In this document: positions 20,301-29,411 of the stretch, piece after piece | Position numbering within the stretch: position 1 is the stretch's first letter | Layout: the number at the start of each line of letters is the position of its first letter | Assembly: GCF_022647505.1 (NCBI RefSeq) | Contig: NZ_CP071409.1 | Span: forward strand, 2,108,001 to 2,172,000 | Origin: [Pantoea] beijingensis | Lineage (GTDB): Bacteria > Pseudomonadota > Gammaproteobacteria > Enterobacterales > Enterobacteriaceae | Length of the DNA: 64,000 nt | Direction of reading: 5' to 3' | Notes under the pieces: model-generated | Databases searched by the model: none | What the model was told of the DNA's origin: nothing | What the model saw: the letters and a program-made list of their open reading frames with translations, nothing else | Made by a program: the position numbers and the translations under genes

Positions 20301-20880
20301 AACCGACTGCAATATGCCTGAGATGGACGGCTACGCGCTCACGCGCCTTGTTCGTCAACGCGAGCAGAAAACACCGCCCCTCATCATCTGGGGACTCACC
20401 GCTAACGCTTTGCCTGAAGCCGTTGATAGCTGTCTTGCTTCCGGTATGGATGCCTGTCTGTTCAAGCCCATCGGTTTGGATCAATTGGCGGAAAAGTTGA
20501 CAAGAGTCAGCTGCCGGACATCCCCGCAGCAGTGGCACTATTTTTCACCACAACAAATTGCAGCTGAGTTAAAAACACCCGCAAACCTCCCTACTTTTAT
20601 TAGGTTACAGATAGATGAGCTTGAGGCAGGACGCAATGCGATGACGAGTTGGTTAGACCAGCAGGATGATAATCAATTGAAGGCGGCACTGCATAAACTG
20701 CGCGGCGGCATTACGCTGATTGGCGCTCAGCAATTGATCGCCTGCTGTCTACAGGCAGAACAGGATCCGCAGCCGGCCGGGATCGTGGCATTAATTAAGA
20801 TGTCAGACGCTCTTGAGCAGGAACTGACGCGCTGGCGCGCGCGGACTACATCCGTATCGGAACATCCTACAGCACAGTAA
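17383..20880 (+). CDS. EvgS/BvgS-type hybrid sensor histidine kinase
   Basis: 1165 residues. A signal peptide (1-18) precedes two tandem periplasmic solute-binding (Venus flytrap) domains at about 50-275 and 290-510. One membrane helix (529-551) follows, then a short PAS domain (about 562-665). The kinase core has H688 in TMSHEIRTPM and ATP-lid motifs DSGCGID and GSGLGLYI. A receiver has D975 in ITDCNMPEMDG, and an HPt domain has H1104 in LHKLRGG. All four phosphorelay stations (H-D-H, then D53 of the partner) are intact. This is the EvgS/BvgS architecture (E. coli 1197, Bordetella 1238 residues). The ligand is unknown; in E. coli EvgS responds to mild acid. Confidence 0.93.
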   Translation: MKTLLIAFLLLGCCMAHADVEAPKKLNLLARSQLTLPDPVLSNEEWAWLRKKRVLRLGAWAPNTPPFDITSGTQDYGGISADYLGAIAWNLNIKVDVYYFANADEAMAALKANNIDLIAHASTAEAQAGLLLSDPYVNNTVALVSNNNPQAKSAKKLKVTITENYRDDAQLKPYYANADIINFSTQRHALEALSFHQIDLYIGDATTAQYLINQSNLSDLSLSPLHQLEQRGFSFATTQNNTLLIRILNKALQVIPENIRADISRRWSGGIPLSSGDRHLVFTSLEQKWIAEHPEITVAVAEDMAPLNFFDSDGKLYGITADVLAAIESRIGIRFTIERQSTLQEALKTTRSGSTGIIAGITFDSVWPNNLLTTRSYLFNSWVMVGKKNSRASTLPKVVAVLAGQYPIKDAATDLHDANILQAKNYREGLEWVKEGRAERMILPLTNAKFMVSHYFHDSLRIVSSFDSDPARFVLAVSERDYPLVTILDKAILNILPEDLHAMTRNGYALVNLPDEDNSGVEEMQVASVWRNTSFVLLALLLLFILYQFWRYRQRNQLRQRDWQTLIDAIPAPVYLADATGQIVVANPPLLTALQRARPEVLGQRIPELLAALQDATATSSQYTGHPRALKRWQAPLDSGSALISSGYIGGWLDMTDNQRRINALRQAKRSADQASHAKSQFLATMSHEIRTPMSAIAGILELVLRRNEITSNINAIRLAHQSAQSLLILIGDILDIARIESERLVLNPERANIYALVESVAALFDGLARQKSLQFRLEIATDANVDVLIDPLRFKQILSNVLSNAIKFTTQGQISLRVSTESHDASSLNLLLVVQDSGCGIDQATQARLFKRFEQAQGTPSLQGSGLGLYICKTLSAMMGGDITLQSEAGIGTEVTVRLRLPELARLDSPLIIHSAAAPPPTPLQILIVEDNPASRMLLNEQLCFLGHQTQAASQGIQALALLDQQDFDLMITDCNMPEMDGYALTRLVRQREQKTPPLIIWGLTANALPEAVDSCLASGMDACLFKPIGLDQLAEKLTRVSCRTSPQQWHYFSPQQIAAELKTPANLPTFIRLQIDELEAGRNAMTSWLDQQDDNQLKAALHKLRGGITLIGAQQLIACCLQAEQDPQPAGIVALIKMSDALEQELTRWRARTTSVSEHPTAQ

Positions 20881-20984
20881 GGAAAAGCGCCTATGGCGCA
20901 GGGAAACCTAAATTATTTACAGTATGTACAGCAGGGGAGCCAACGCGCTTTCCCGTTTACATAACCTAGTCCAAGGAGTGACTG

Positions 20985-21428
20985 ATGAAAAAATTAACTA
21001 AACTTGCCATCCTTCCGCTGTTAATGACCCTCGGTTCAACCGCATTTACCGTCGCCCAGGCTTCAGGTAATGACTGCTCAGCGAAACGTGCTGCAATCGA
21101 AAATCAAATCCGTCAGGCTGAGCGCTATGGCAATCACTATAAAGTAGACGGACTGCGTAAAGCGTTAGCTGAACTGAACGCACACTGCACCAACGACGGT
21201 CTGGTACGTGATGCGCAGAAAAAAGTAACCAAGCTGGAAGGTAAACTGGCGGATAAACAACGTGATGTTCGTGAAGTTCAGGCTGACCTGCGCGAAGCTC
21301 AGGCGCGTCACAACTACCAGAAAATTTCCAAGTATGAGAAAAAACTGGCTGAAAAACGTAACGATGTAAACAAAATCCAGGCAGAGCTGAATGCCGCTCG
21401 CGCTGAGTTAGCCGGTTTACGCCGCTAA
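20985..21428 (+). CDS. DUF1090 (YqjC-like) exported coiled-coil protein
   Basis: 147 residues with a signal peptide (about 1-26, cleaved after VAQA). A DUF1090 domain follows, with two cysteines (NDCSAKR and AHCTNDG) that could form a disulfide in the periplasm. Strong heptad-like helices rich in Lys/Glu/Gln run from about 70 to the end. E. coli YqjC is the nearest relative I recognise and its role is unknown. The gene follows the evgS-like kinase by 104 bp and could be a target of that phosphorelay, but this is inference from position. A GGAG ribosome-binding site precedes the ATG. Confidence 0.85.
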   Translation: MKKLTKLAILPLLMTLGSTAFTVAQASGNDCSAKRAAIENQIRQAERYGNHYKVDGLRKALAELNAHCTNDGLVRDAQKKVTKLEGKLADKQRDVREVQADLREAQARHNYQKISKYEKKLAEKRNDVNKIQAELNAARAELAGLRR

Positions 21429-21437
21429 TGCATGATG

Positions 21438-21462
21438 GCGGGCCGTTTACGGCCCGCTTCAG
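21438..21462 (+). terminator. Probable terminator after the DUF1090 gene
   Basis: A perfect 8-bp GC-rich stem (GCGGGCCG, TTTA, CGGCCCGC) lies 9 bases after the stop. The following tract (TTCAGTT) is only moderately T-rich, so termination may be incomplete. Confidence 0.65.
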
Positions 21463-21594
21463 TTAATTACGATCTTGCTTGTACGCTCGGGCATACGGGA
21501 TTTGATGTGCCGCCAGTCGCCCGCACGTTTCAGGGTCGATCTATTTTCTTTGATAACCTGCGTTATCAGCAGACTGAGTGACCGTTTACTGATG

Positions 21595-23787
21595 ATGAAT
21601 GTTTCGCGTTACGCTTTTTCTCTCCTCATAATTTTCACTTTCTCCGCTTCCGCCACATCGCATCACGTCTGGGTTATCCTGAATAATCTTTATAAAGGGC
21701 GGATAGCGATGGAGATAACTCGTGATGTTCCCTGCCTGCGTCAGCCGCTGCTGGAAGAATGGGGGGTGCGAGCCGAAGCCACAGAAAAAATGACGTGGGA
21801 TGAGAAAGGTTGCCTGAGTGCCGAAACGCTAAAGCAGCAAAATATTCGTTACTTTTATGATGACAAGGCGCGCATTGTTACCTTGTTATTTCCGCCCGCG
21901 TTTATTTCAGCAAAACAAAACGGTATCAGCACCAGCCGCTGGGATGACGGTATCAACGCTGCGTTTATCAATTACCATATGAACTATACCAATCAACAAG
22001 GCGCGAGATACGCTTATAACGACAATAATGAGAGCGCCTTTGCTGATTTTGATTCCGGTGCAAACTGGGGCCCCTGGCGCCTGCGTTATCAAAATAGTTT
22101 CTGGAAAGATAACTTCGGGCAACACGGCTCTTACACGCGCAATGGCTATCTGATGCGCGATATTCGGCGCCTGCGCGGACGTTTGACGCTTGGCTACGCA
22201 GATTCACCCTCAACCCTTTTCGATAGCGTTCCATTTCGTGGCGTCATGCTGGCAACGGATGATGGGATGTTACCTGATACCTGGCGCAATTTTTCGCCCT
22301 TGATTAAAGGCGTGGCACACAGCAATGCCGAAGTGACGTTACGTCAAGCCGGGATTGTAATTTACCAAACATTCGTTGCCCCGGGTCCATTCGAGTTAAA
22401 AGAGATTTATCCTCCCTCAGCCAACGGCGATTTAGAGATCACCGTCAAAGAGAGTGACGGCAGTGAAACCACTCGTCTGTTGCCTTATGCATCCATGCCG
22501 AACCTGACGCATCAGGGCCACTATAGCTATCAGATACTCACCGGTAAATATCGTGCTGACCGTAATACCACACAGGATGAGCCAAGCTTTGGTCAGGCTA
22601 CGCTAACTTATGGTTTTCCCGCCGGTATTTCGCTCTATGCCGGAGGGATCAATGCCGATCCTTACCGAGGTTATGCACTCGGTATGGGCAAAAACCTCAA
22701 TAATTGGGGTGCACTCTCTCTGGATGTGACACATTCACAGGCCAGCAATCCGCGTCACACGGTTCCCGATCGTGGTGAAATGTATCGCCTGCGTTATGCG
22801 AAAGCCTTTATCGGCACCAATACCAATGTTAATTTTCAGTTACGCTATTTCCCGGCAAAACAACGCTACCGCACGCTGAGAGAGACGATTCAACAACAAA
22901 AAATTTGGGCGTGGGATTTTGATGATGAGGGGCAATTCATTGGTGATGAGGACGCGGAAAAACGTTTGCGCTGGGAGCTCAACCTTAATCAAAATTTGTC
23001 GGATAATGCCAGTCTGTTTATCAACGCCGCTCAACAGCGCTACCGTCAGCATGGCGGTCTTGAGAATAACTTTCAATTAGGTTATCAGGATACGCGTAAC
23101 GACATTGATTATAATATTTATCTCAGCCACAGCCGTTATCCAGGCGATGCTGCTCAGACTTCACTCAATTTTTCATTGAGTATACCCTTCTCGACGTTCA
23201 CCGAGTCGAGTTTTCGTCATCTGAAACTCGATATCGATCAGACGCTGGCTAAAAACGATGTGAACTCGCGCACGGCATCGATCAGCGGAACCGCTCTGGA
23301 GGACTACAGCCTGAGCTATCAGGTAAGTGGCATACACAGTTCACAGAATAGCGATGAACTGGACGCAACGCTGGGATATAGCTATAACGCTGGTGAAATA
23401 GCGCTGGGCGTGGCGAAAGGGGCTACCGTGCAGCAATACAATGCGGATATCAGTGGCAGCGTGCTAATTCATAGTGACGGTGTCACGTTTGGCCAGCAGT
23501 TAGGCGAAACCATGGCGCTTGTGGAGCTTCCCAATATGCCCAATGTGGGTATTGATAATCAGTTTGGGGTAACTACGGATAAACGCGGATTTGCGCTGGT
23601 CAGCTATTTAACGCCGTACCGTGTTAATCATTTGACACTTGATACTTACTCTTTACCTGAAGACATTATGCTTCCTCAGCCAGAAGCCGAAGTCGTCCCC
23701 ACGCGTGGTGCCATTGTTTTCGCCCGTTTCCTGCCACCAGAGCCCGTAGCCGAACAGGAAACAACAGATAAACCAAATGACTTTTAG
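21595..23787 (+). CDS. Orphan fimbrial usher (FimD/PapC family), shortened at both ends
   Basis: 730 residues from the ATG at 21595, which begins a plausible signal peptide (MNVSRYAFSLLIIFTFSASA). The body matches outer-membrane ushers: the N-terminal-domain disulfide cysteines (RDVPCLRQP and EKGCLS), WDDGINAAFINY, FRGVMLATDDGMLPD, the plug region with VAPGPFELKEI, and VVPTRGAIVFARF. Typical ushers are about 830-870 residues. Here the leading chaperone-binding segment (FNxxFL type) is missing and the strands begin right after the signal peptide. The terminal PapC_C-type domain is replaced by a short polar tail. No chaperone, pilin or adhesin gene is nearby. It may be a decaying remnant or a repurposed barrel; the frame is intact. 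Confidence 0.85.
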   Translation: MNVSRYAFSLLIIFTFSASATSHHVWVILNNLYKGRIAMEITRDVPCLRQPLLEEWGVRAEATEKMTWDEKGCLSAETLKQQNIRYFYDDKARIVTLLFPPAFISAKQNGISTSRWDDGINAAFINYHMNYTNQQGARYAYNDNNESAFADFDSGANWGPWRLRYQNSFWKDNFGQHGSYTRNGYLMRDIRRLRGRLTLGYADSPSTLFDSVPFRGVMLATDDGMLPDTWRNFSPLIKGVAHSNAEVTLRQAGIVIYQTFVAPGPFELKEIYPPSANGDLEITVKESDGSETTRLLPYASMPNLTHQGHYSYQILTGKYRADRNTTQDEPSFGQATLTYGFPAGISLYAGGINADPYRGYALGMGKNLNNWGALSLDVTHSQASNPRHTVPDRGEMYRLRYAKAFIGTNTNVNFQLRYFPAKQRYRTLRETIQQQKIWAWDFDDEGQFIGDEDAEKRLRWELNLNQNLSDNASLFINAAQQRYRQHGGLENNFQLGYQDTRNDIDYNIYLSHSRYPGDAAQTSLNFSLSIPFSTFTESSFRHLKLDIDQTLAKNDVNSRTASISGTALEDYSLSYQVSGIHSSQNSDELDATLGYSYNAGEIALGVAKGATVQQYNADISGSVLIHSDGVTFGQQLGETMALVELPNMPNVGIDNQFGVTTDKRGFALVSYLTPYRVNHLTLDTYSLPEDIMLPQPEAEVVPTRGAIVFARFLPPEPVAEQETTDKPNDF

Positions 23788-23824
23788 CCGTATCCCTTAC
23801 GAGCGACGGCTCCCAAAACCATTC

Positions 23825-24685
23825 TTATAACTTGATCGCTTGAAAATGATGCAAAGGCTGAGCAATTTCATTTTGCGCTGCCACCAGTTGCAGTTCGTAC
23901 TCGCCCATTTGATGCGTTTTTAACATCACTTCATATACTGCTGCGGTAACGTGCTCAAGCGCGTGCTGCAGGGATGCACCATGCAACAGGTTCACCAGCA
24001 GTAAACCGCTGGTCAGATCGCCCACGCCAACCGGTTGACGCACGCCAAAATCCACCAGCGGGCGACTGATGTGAAATGCCTCATCGGCAGTAACCAGCAG
24101 CATTTCAAAACGATCGCTGCGGTAACCCGCACGCGCCAGGTGTTTTACCAGTACCACTTTCGGCCCACGCGCAATCAATTCACGTGCTGCAATAACCGCG
24201 TCATCAACACTACCCAGCGTTTTGCCACTTAGCATCTCCAGCTCAAGCAAGTTTGGGGCAATAATATCGCTGGCTGGTAATGCTGACTCACAATGAAATG
24301 TCGCAACGCCCGGCGCCACAATGCAGCCTTTTTCCGGATGCCCCATAACAGGATCGCAGAAATACCATGCATCAGGGTTTGCCGTTTTTACCTGTTTGAC
24401 AATCTCCAGAATGTGTTCTCCCTGCTCGGCCGAGCCCAGGTAACCACTCAAGACAGCATCACAGGTTTTCAGACGATCGATATCAGCAATCCCTTTAACA
24501 ATATCAGTGAGATGCGAAGCTGGCATCACCGCGCCGGTCCAGTGCCCATACTGTGTATGATTTGAGAACTGAACGGTATTAAGCGGCCACACATTTGCCC
24601 CCATTCGGCGCATAGGAAATTCTGACGCACTGTTACCGGCATGGCCAAACACAACGTGGGACTGAATAGAAAGAATATTTTTCAT
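23825..24685 (-). CDS. pdxY: Pyridoxal kinase PdxY
   Basis: 286 residues, a ribokinase-fold enzyme that phosphorylates pyridoxal to pyridoxal 5'-phosphate in B6 salvage. Visible family features are the N-terminal [12 protein letters not shown], the [10 protein letters not shown] segment near residue 112, and [11 protein letters not shown] near 222 with the catalytic aspartate. It lies downstream of tyrS on the same strand, separated by a hairpin, as in E. coli where the two can be co-transcribed. Confidence 0.95.
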   Translation of the reverse strand: MKNILSIQSHVVFGHAGNSASEFPMRRMGANVWPLNTVQFSNHTQYGHWTGAVMPASHLTDIVKGIADIDRLKTCDAVLSGYLGSAEQGEHILEIVKQVKTANPDAWYFCDPVMGHPEKGCIVAPGVATFHCESALPASDIIAPNLLELEMLSGKTLGSVDDAVIAARELIARGPKVVLVKHLARAGYRSDRFEMLLVTADEAFHISRPLVDFGVRQPVGVGDLTSGLLLVNLLHGASLQHALEHVTAAVYEVMLKTHQMGEYELQLVAAQNEIAQPLHHFQAIKL

Positions 24686-24713
24686 GGTGATGGGACCTGC
24701 TGCACCTGACTAC

Positions 24714-24740
24714 CAATAAAATGGGCCGGTAAACCGGCCC
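24714..24740 (-). terminator. Hairpin between tyrS and pdxY
   Basis: A perfect 7-bp stem (GGGCCGG / CCGGCCC, 4-nt loop) is followed on the minus strand by ATTTTATT. It probably ends most tyrS transcripts, with read-through into pdxY. Confidence 0.7.
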
Positions 24741-24808
24741 TGAGTTGCCCGTATTATCTGAGCGTAAATCACCGCAGTGCATTTCTTACCGCGTAAATAC
24801 CGTTGCCG

Positions 24809-26083
24809 TTATTTCCAGCACGCCAGACAGTAGTGTTTTTTACCGCGGCGAAGTAGCGTGAAACGGCCAAATAGTTTGTCAACTTGATTAAAACGATATT
24901 CGGCATCAGATTGTTTTTCGCCATTCACGGTGACCGCATTCGAGCCAATCATGGTGCGCGCCTGCCCGCGAGACGGGACCAACTCCGCGTTGACCAGCGC
25001 CTGTTGCAGGTCGTCTTCCGCTGTCAGCATAATGGTCGGCATACCGTCCTGCGCCAGCTGCTCGAAGTCTGCCTCAGTCATATCGGTCAATGAACCAGAA
25101 AACAGGCTCTGTGTGATGCGTTTAGCTGCCGTCAGGCCGTTCTCGCCATGCACCAACTTTGTGACCTGTTCAGCCAGCACGTATTGCGCACGTGGAGCCT
25201 TACCGCTGGTTTTGTCTTCCTCTTCCAGTGCAGCGATCTCTTCAACGCTCATAAAAGTGAAAAACTTCAGGAAACGATATACATCCGCATCAGCGGTATT
25301 AATCCAGAACTGGTAAAATTTGTATGGGCTGGTTTTCTTCGCATCCAGCCACACCGCACCGCCTTCGGTTTTGCCGAACTTCGTCCCATCAGATTTGGTG
25401 ATTAACGGTACGGTCAAACCAAAGACTTGATTTTGATGCAAACGGCGGGTTAAGTCGATGCCGGACGTGATGTTGCCCCACTGGTCGGAACCCCCAATCT
25501 GCAACACAACATCATGGCGCTCATTGAGGCAGGCAAAGTCATAGCCTTGCAGCAGGTTATAAGAGAATTCGGTAAAAGAGATGCCCTGATCGTCACGGTT
25601 CAGACGTTGCTTCACCGCCTCTTTATTAATCATTTGATTAACAGAGAAATGCTTACCAATATCACGCAGGAAGGTCAGAACGTTCATGCTGCCAAACCAG
25701 TCGTAGTTATTGGCGGCAATCGCGCTGTTGCTGCCGCAATCAAAATCAAGGAACGGTGCAACTTGCTTACGGATTTTATCAACCCATTCGTTTACCGTTT
25801 CTGCGGTATTCAGCTTACGTTCGGCTGCTTTGAAGCTAGGATCGCCAATCATTCCCGTCGCACCACCAACCAGTGCAACCGGCTTGTGGCCGGCATCCTG
25901 AAAACGCTTCAGGCAAAGCAATGGCACCAGATGGCCCAAATGCAAGCTGTCGGCAGTCGGATCGAAACCGCAATAGAGACCGATTGGCCCCTGCGCCAGT
26001 CGTGCTGCTAACGCGTCTTCATCCGTTACCTGGGCAACTAAGCCCCGCTCTTGCAATTGTTGAATCAGGTTACTGCTGGCCAT
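24809..26083 (-). CDS. tyrS: Tyrosyl-tRNA synthetase
   Basis: 424 residues from the ATG at 26083 ([15 protein letters not shown]); the frame extends 14 codons further upstream, but this start matches E. coli TyrS exactly in length. Class I synthetase signatures are present: HLGHL (HIGH equivalent) near residue 45 and KFGKT (KMSKS equivalent) near 235. A C-terminal S4 RNA-binding domain ends [13 protein letters not shown]. It charges tRNA-Tyr with tyrosine. The pdxH-tyrS-pdxY arrangement is the standard enterobacterial one. Confidence 0.97.
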   Translation of the reverse strand: MASSNLIQQLQERGLVAQVTDEDALAARLAQGPIGLYCGFDPTADSLHLGHLVPLLCLKRFQDAGHKPVALVGGATGMIGDPSFKAAERKLNTAETVNEWVDKIRKQVAPFLDFDCGSNSAIAANNYDWFGSMNVLTFLRDIGKHFSVNQMINKEAVKQRLNRDDQGISFTEFSYNLLQGYDFACLNERHDVVLQIGGSDQWGNITSGIDLTRRLHQNQVFGLTVPLITKSDGTKFGKTEGGAVWLDAKKTSPYKFYQFWINTADADVYRFLKFFTFMSVEEIAALEEEDKTSGKAPRAQYVLAEQVTKLVHGENGLTAAKRITQSLFSGSLTDMTEADFEQLAQDGMPTIMLTAEDDLQQALVNAELVPSRGQARTMIGSNAVTVNGEKQSDAEYRFNQVDKLFGRFTLLRRGKKHYCLACWK

Positions 26084-26333
26084 CAAAGACTCCATGTAGA
26101 AACGTCTGCACCTGGGCCGGTACACAGCTTTCCGCTTTGGTGCGGAGAAAAATAAGGGATCACCCCGGGTTTATTCGAGTTGCGGGACGCAGCCAACACC
26201 ATCCGGCTCCGGAAGTTCTCTGCAGAGCCGGGTTGCAAACTGGAACCCACTTAAACGCAACCGGAAATAAACGGCGTATAGAATAAAACGCCGACGCATT
26301 CAGTGCCAGCGCTTAAGGGGATATTTCATCCAT

Positions 26334-26990
26334 TCAGGGCGCTAACCGGTCGATTTTCCAACCTTCAGCTAAACGCTGGTAAAAGAAACGGTCATGCAAG
26401 CGGTGCTCACCACCTTGCCAAAACTCCATCGAGTCGATTTTCACACGAAAGCCCCCCCAAAAACTGGGCAACGGCACCTCACCCTGCTGAAATTTTTGCT
26501 TAAGTTCGAGAAATTTACTCTCCAGTACGCCTCGTGCTGAAATACGGCTCGATTGTTTCGAAACCCAGGCACCAATCTGGCTATCGCGTGGGCGACTGTG
26601 AAAATAGCGCAGGACTTCCAATGTCGATAATTTTTCTACACTACCGGCAACCATGACCTGACGCTCCAGCATATGCCATGGAAATAGCAGGCTGATGCGG
26701 GGATTGTTTTCTAACTGCCGAGCCTTACGGCTGCCAAGATTGGTATAAAATACCATTCCTTTTTCATCGTAGTGCTTAAGCAGCACAATACGCTGCCACG
26801 GCTGCCCGTTTTCATCAACGGTCGCAACGGACATAGCGGTAGGATCGGGCAACTGCGCGTCGCACGCCTGACGTAACCAACGCTCAAAGAGCGACAGCGG
26901 TTCATCAGGAAGATCGTTACGCCGCAACCCACCCCGCGTATATTCACGGCGCAGATGGGCAATTTGTTGCAAATTATCGCTTTCGGTCAT
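26334..26990 (-). CDS. pdxH: Pyridoxine/pyridoxamine 5'-phosphate oxidase
   Basis: 218 residues, the E. coli length. This FMN enzyme oxidises pyridoxine or pyridoxamine 5'-phosphate to pyridoxal 5'-phosphate. FMN-binding segments are [12 protein letters not shown] and [12 protein letters not shown] (about 67-90). The C-terminus ends with the conserved HDRFFYQRL and WKIDRLAP. It is upstream of tyrS and pdxY on the same strand. The 250-bp gap to tyrS suggests separate promoters and holds a 7-bp GC-rich inverted repeat (CCGGCTC/GAGCCGG, 26203-26231). Confidence 0.96.
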   Translation of the reverse strand: MTESDNLQQIAHLRREYTRGGLRRNDLPDEPLSLFERWLRQACDAQLPDPTAMSVATVDENGQPWQRIVLLKHYDEKGMVFYTNLGSRKARQLENNPRISLLFPWHMLERQVMVAGSVEKLSTLEVLRYFHSRPRDSQIGAWVSKQSSRISARGVLESKFLELKQKFQQGEVPLPSFWGGFRVKIDSMEFWQGGEHRLHDRFFYQRLAEGWKIDRLAP

Positions 26991-27059
26991 GGGGCTGACT
27001 TCTGAAAAAAATAATAAGGTGACACCATTGTGCGCCTCACCCTGATGAACTTCAATGAC

Positions 27060-27380
27060 TTAACCGGCTGATTGTCGCTGACAATCATTAACGATAATTT
27101 TGTCATTACGCTGAATAAAAGCGGCATCCCCTTTAGACCAGAATACATAGTTGCCATCGGTATAGCGGCTACCGGAAGCGGCAACGACCTGTTTAAGCTT
27201 CAACGGTGTGCCATCCATAATAAAACTAACCTGCTGGCGGCTATTGTCCTGAGTCACCGTCAGGGGCATTGTGCCGCAGAGATAATGCAACGTCTGAACC
27301 TCTTCGTGCGATTGGGATGACATCAATCCACAGCCCGAAAGAGTAAGCACCACCGCGCCAATCGCCAGTTGTTTCTTCAT
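27060..27380 (-). CDS. mliC: Membrane-bound c-type lysozyme inhibitor MliC
   Basis: 106-residue lipoprotein. The signal peptide ends in the lipobox LSGC (Cys17). The MliC domain follows, with its core YVFWSKGDAAFI near residues 83-94. Cysteines near residues 35 and 101 probably form the structural disulfide. The protein is anchored in the outer membrane and inhibits C-type lysozymes. It lies between anmK and pdxH on the same strand, as in E. coli, where the gene was named ydhA. Confidence 0.93.
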   Translation of the reverse strand: MKKQLAIGAVVLTLSGCGLMSSQSHEEVQTLHYLCGTMPLTVTQDNSRQQVSFIMDGTPLKLKQVVAASGSRYTDGNYVFWSKGDAAFIQRNDKIIVNDCQRQSAG

Positions 27381-27416
27381 TCTGTGCTCCTTATTGGTTT
27401 CCCCGCCAGAAGACGC

Positions 27417-28529
27417 TCAGCTTCGACTTGCAGGATAAATTGCACCCAATACACTTGCGCACCGGGCACCGGTTACCGAAGGCAAATTACCGGGTTGCCC
27501 GGAGAGTGTACGATAAGCCAGCCATGCGAAGGCCAGCGCCTCCATATCATCACCGCTGATGCCGACCTGATCGGTCATCATCACTTCGGTGCCAGCTAAG
27601 TGCGTGGAAAGGCGTGCCATTAACACCGGGTTACGCCGCCCTCCACCACAGACCAGCAGACGTTCGCATCCTCCGCTTAGCATCACCTGTTCGGCAACCG
27701 ATATCGCTGTCAGTTCCACCAGTGTCGTCTGGACATCCTGTGGCGATAGCCCAGGAAAACGCTGTAACTGTTTTTCGACCCAGCTAAGATTGAAATACTC
27801 GCGCCCCGTACTTTTCGGTGCCGGCAGCGAAAACCATGGGTCGGCCAGCATCGAGTGTAATAGGGGCAAAACCACACTGCCGCCGCTGGCCCATTCGCCA
27901 TCATTATCGTATGTTTTGCCCTGCTGACGCCAAATCCAGGCATCCACCAGCATGTTGCCAGGTCCGGTGTCATAGCCCCGAACAGGCGTCCCCGGAATGA
28001 GCAGCGATAAATTGGCGATACCGCCAATATTCAGGACCATCCGCCGTTCATCCGGATGCATCAGCAGCGCATGATGGAATGCCGGAACCAGTGGTGCGCC
28101 CTGCCCGCCTAGTGCCATATCACGGCGTCGGAAATCACCGACGACGGTAATACCACTGGCAGCAGCGATCTGGTTGTTATCTCCAATTTGCAGGGTGTTC
28201 GGCGCATCACTTTGCGGTTCATGCCAGACAGTTTGCCCGTGACAGCCTATCGCCGTAACGTCATCAGGCTCCAGCCTGTGTTGACTCAGCATCGCTAATA
28301 CAGCTTCAGCAAAAAGCTTACCCAATCGCGTATCCAACTGGCCTAGCTGAGAAAGCGTGAGGTTTTGTCCCTGGCAAATCGCCAGGATCGCCTGCCGAAT
28401 ATCGAGGGGGATAGGATGGCAGTAACTTGCCTGCTGCACGACCATTTCTTCATTAATTGCTGCCAAAACCACATCAATACCATCGAGGCTCGTACCGGAC
28501 ATCACACCTATATAACGCCCTGATTTCAT
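27417..28529 (-). CDS. anmK: Anhydro-N-acetylmuramic acid kinase
   Basis: 370 residues of the ASKHA fold. Family motifs include [15 protein letters not shown] (residues 8-22), [12 protein letters not shown] near 93, [12 protein letters not shown] near 167, [11 protein letters not shown] near 185 and [11 protein letters not shown] near 290. It phosphorylates and hydrolyses anhydroMurNAc to MurNAc-6-phosphate, recycling cell wall. It starts an anmK-mliC pair that is close enough (36 bp) to share a transcript. Confidence 0.96.
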   Translation of the reverse strand: MKSGRYIGVMSGTSLDGIDVVLAAINEEMVVQQASYCHPIPLDIRQAILAICQGQNLTLSQLGQLDTRLGKLFAEAVLAMLSQHRLEPDDVTAIGCHGQTVWHEPQSDAPNTLQIGDNNQIAAASGITVVGDFRRRDMALGGQGAPLVPAFHHALLMHPDERRMVLNIGGIANLSLLIPGTPVRGYDTGPGNMLVDAWIWRQQGKTYDNDGEWASGGSVVLPLLHSMLADPWFSLPAPKSTGREYFNLSWVEKQLQRFPGLSPQDVQTTLVELTAISVAEQVMLSGGCERLLVCGGGRRNPVLMARLSTHLAGTEVMMTDQVGISGDDMEALAFAWLAYRTLSGQPGNLPSVTGARCASVLGAIYPASRS

Positions 28530-28925
28530 TTGATTGCCTTACTTCCATCTTGGAAGGGAGAGATGATTCCCTTCAGCCTGGCAAAATTACTCCTGTAATT
28601 CTATGATTAATTGCTATTTTTGACCTGTCCAACACTTTTCATCACAGCCGATTTTTATGGGACGATTGAATTATTGTTTACTTCAGATGGTCTATGCTGC
28701 GTCATTGTCTGTTTTCGACTAGAATCGGAAACAGACCGATGCCACTTATGCAGAAATAACTTGATGTTATAGCCGGCGGATGTGTCCCAATGTGCTGACT
28801 GATATCAGCACGTTGGGTAAAATGGATGCGGCTAACACCGCTGCAATCTTAAGTAAGCAGGGTATAATGAAGTTATCGACGGCTGCACCTTCTGCGCAGC
28901 ACAAGCAATTAAAGGAGCTTCAACA
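28530..28925. other. Divergent control region between anmK and slyB
   Basis: 396 bp without a supportable gene. It contains a long hairpin at 28786-28817 (listed separately). E. coli slyB is under PhoP; the only candidate half-site I see is TGTTTA near 28675 without a second properly spaced half, so I do not call a PhoP box. Confidence 0.5.
28786..28817. repeat. 13-bp inverted repeat upstream of slyB
   Basis: CCCAATGTGCTGA and TCAGCACGTTGGG pair with one T/G wobble around a 6-base loop. No T-tract follows on either strand, so it is not an obvious terminator. It lies about 110 bp before the slyB start and may act in the 5' leader or as a protein site. Confidence 0.5.
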
Positions 28926-29393
28926 ATGATTAAGCATTTACTTATCGTGGCATTAGCGGGGATGACGCTGGCAGGATGTACCAATACCGACACGCTTTCC
29001 GGTGATGTTTATAGCGCGAATGAAGCTAAACAGGTACAAAGCGTCACTTACGGTACGCTCGTTTCCGTCCGTCCGGTTAAAATCCAGGGCGGCGATGAAA
29101 GCAATGTCATCGGCGCTATTGGTGGTGCAGTGCTGGGTGGATTCCTCGGGAATACCATCGGTGGTGGTGCCGGACGCAGTCTGGCCACTGCGGGTGGCGC
29201 TGTGCTTGGTGGTGTAGCAGGCCAGGGCGTACAAGGTGCGATAAACAAAGCCGATGGCGTTGAGCTTGAAATCCGCAAAGACGACGGCAATACCATTCTG
29301 GTCGTGCAGAAACAGGCGGCAAGCCGCTATGCGGTTGGCCAGCGTGTAATGATGGCTTCAAACGGCAGCCAGGTGACCGTCTCCCCTCGCTAA
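28926..29393 (+). CDS. slyB: Outer-membrane lipoprotein SlyB
   Basis: 155 residues. The signal peptide has lipobox LAGC (Cys18). A glycine-zipper region spans about 60-105 (IGAIGGAVLGGFLGNTIGGG and a second copy), and the C-terminal domain begins ADGVELEIRKDDG. E. coli SlyB is a PhoPQ-regulated lipoprotein that forms ring-shaped complexes stabilising outer-membrane proteins under stress. The RBS AAAGGAG lies a few bases before the ATG. Convergent with slyA and sharing a terminator with it. Confidence 0.95.
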   Translation: MIKHLLIVALAGMTLAGCTNTDTLSGDVYSANEAKQVQSVTYGTLVSVRPVKIQGGDESNVIGAIGGAVLGGFLGNTIGGGAGRSLATAGGAVLGGVAGQGVQGAINKADGVELEIRKDDGNTILVVQKQAASRYAVGQRVMMASNGSQVTVSPR

Positions 29394-29411
29394 TACCCTC
29401 CGTTACCTTTT

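Noticed and set aside
28674..28695. Possible PhoP box upstream of slyB (TGTTTA followed by GGTCTA)
   Set aside because: The spacing and the second half-site do not fit the TGTTTA-N5-TGTTTA pattern.
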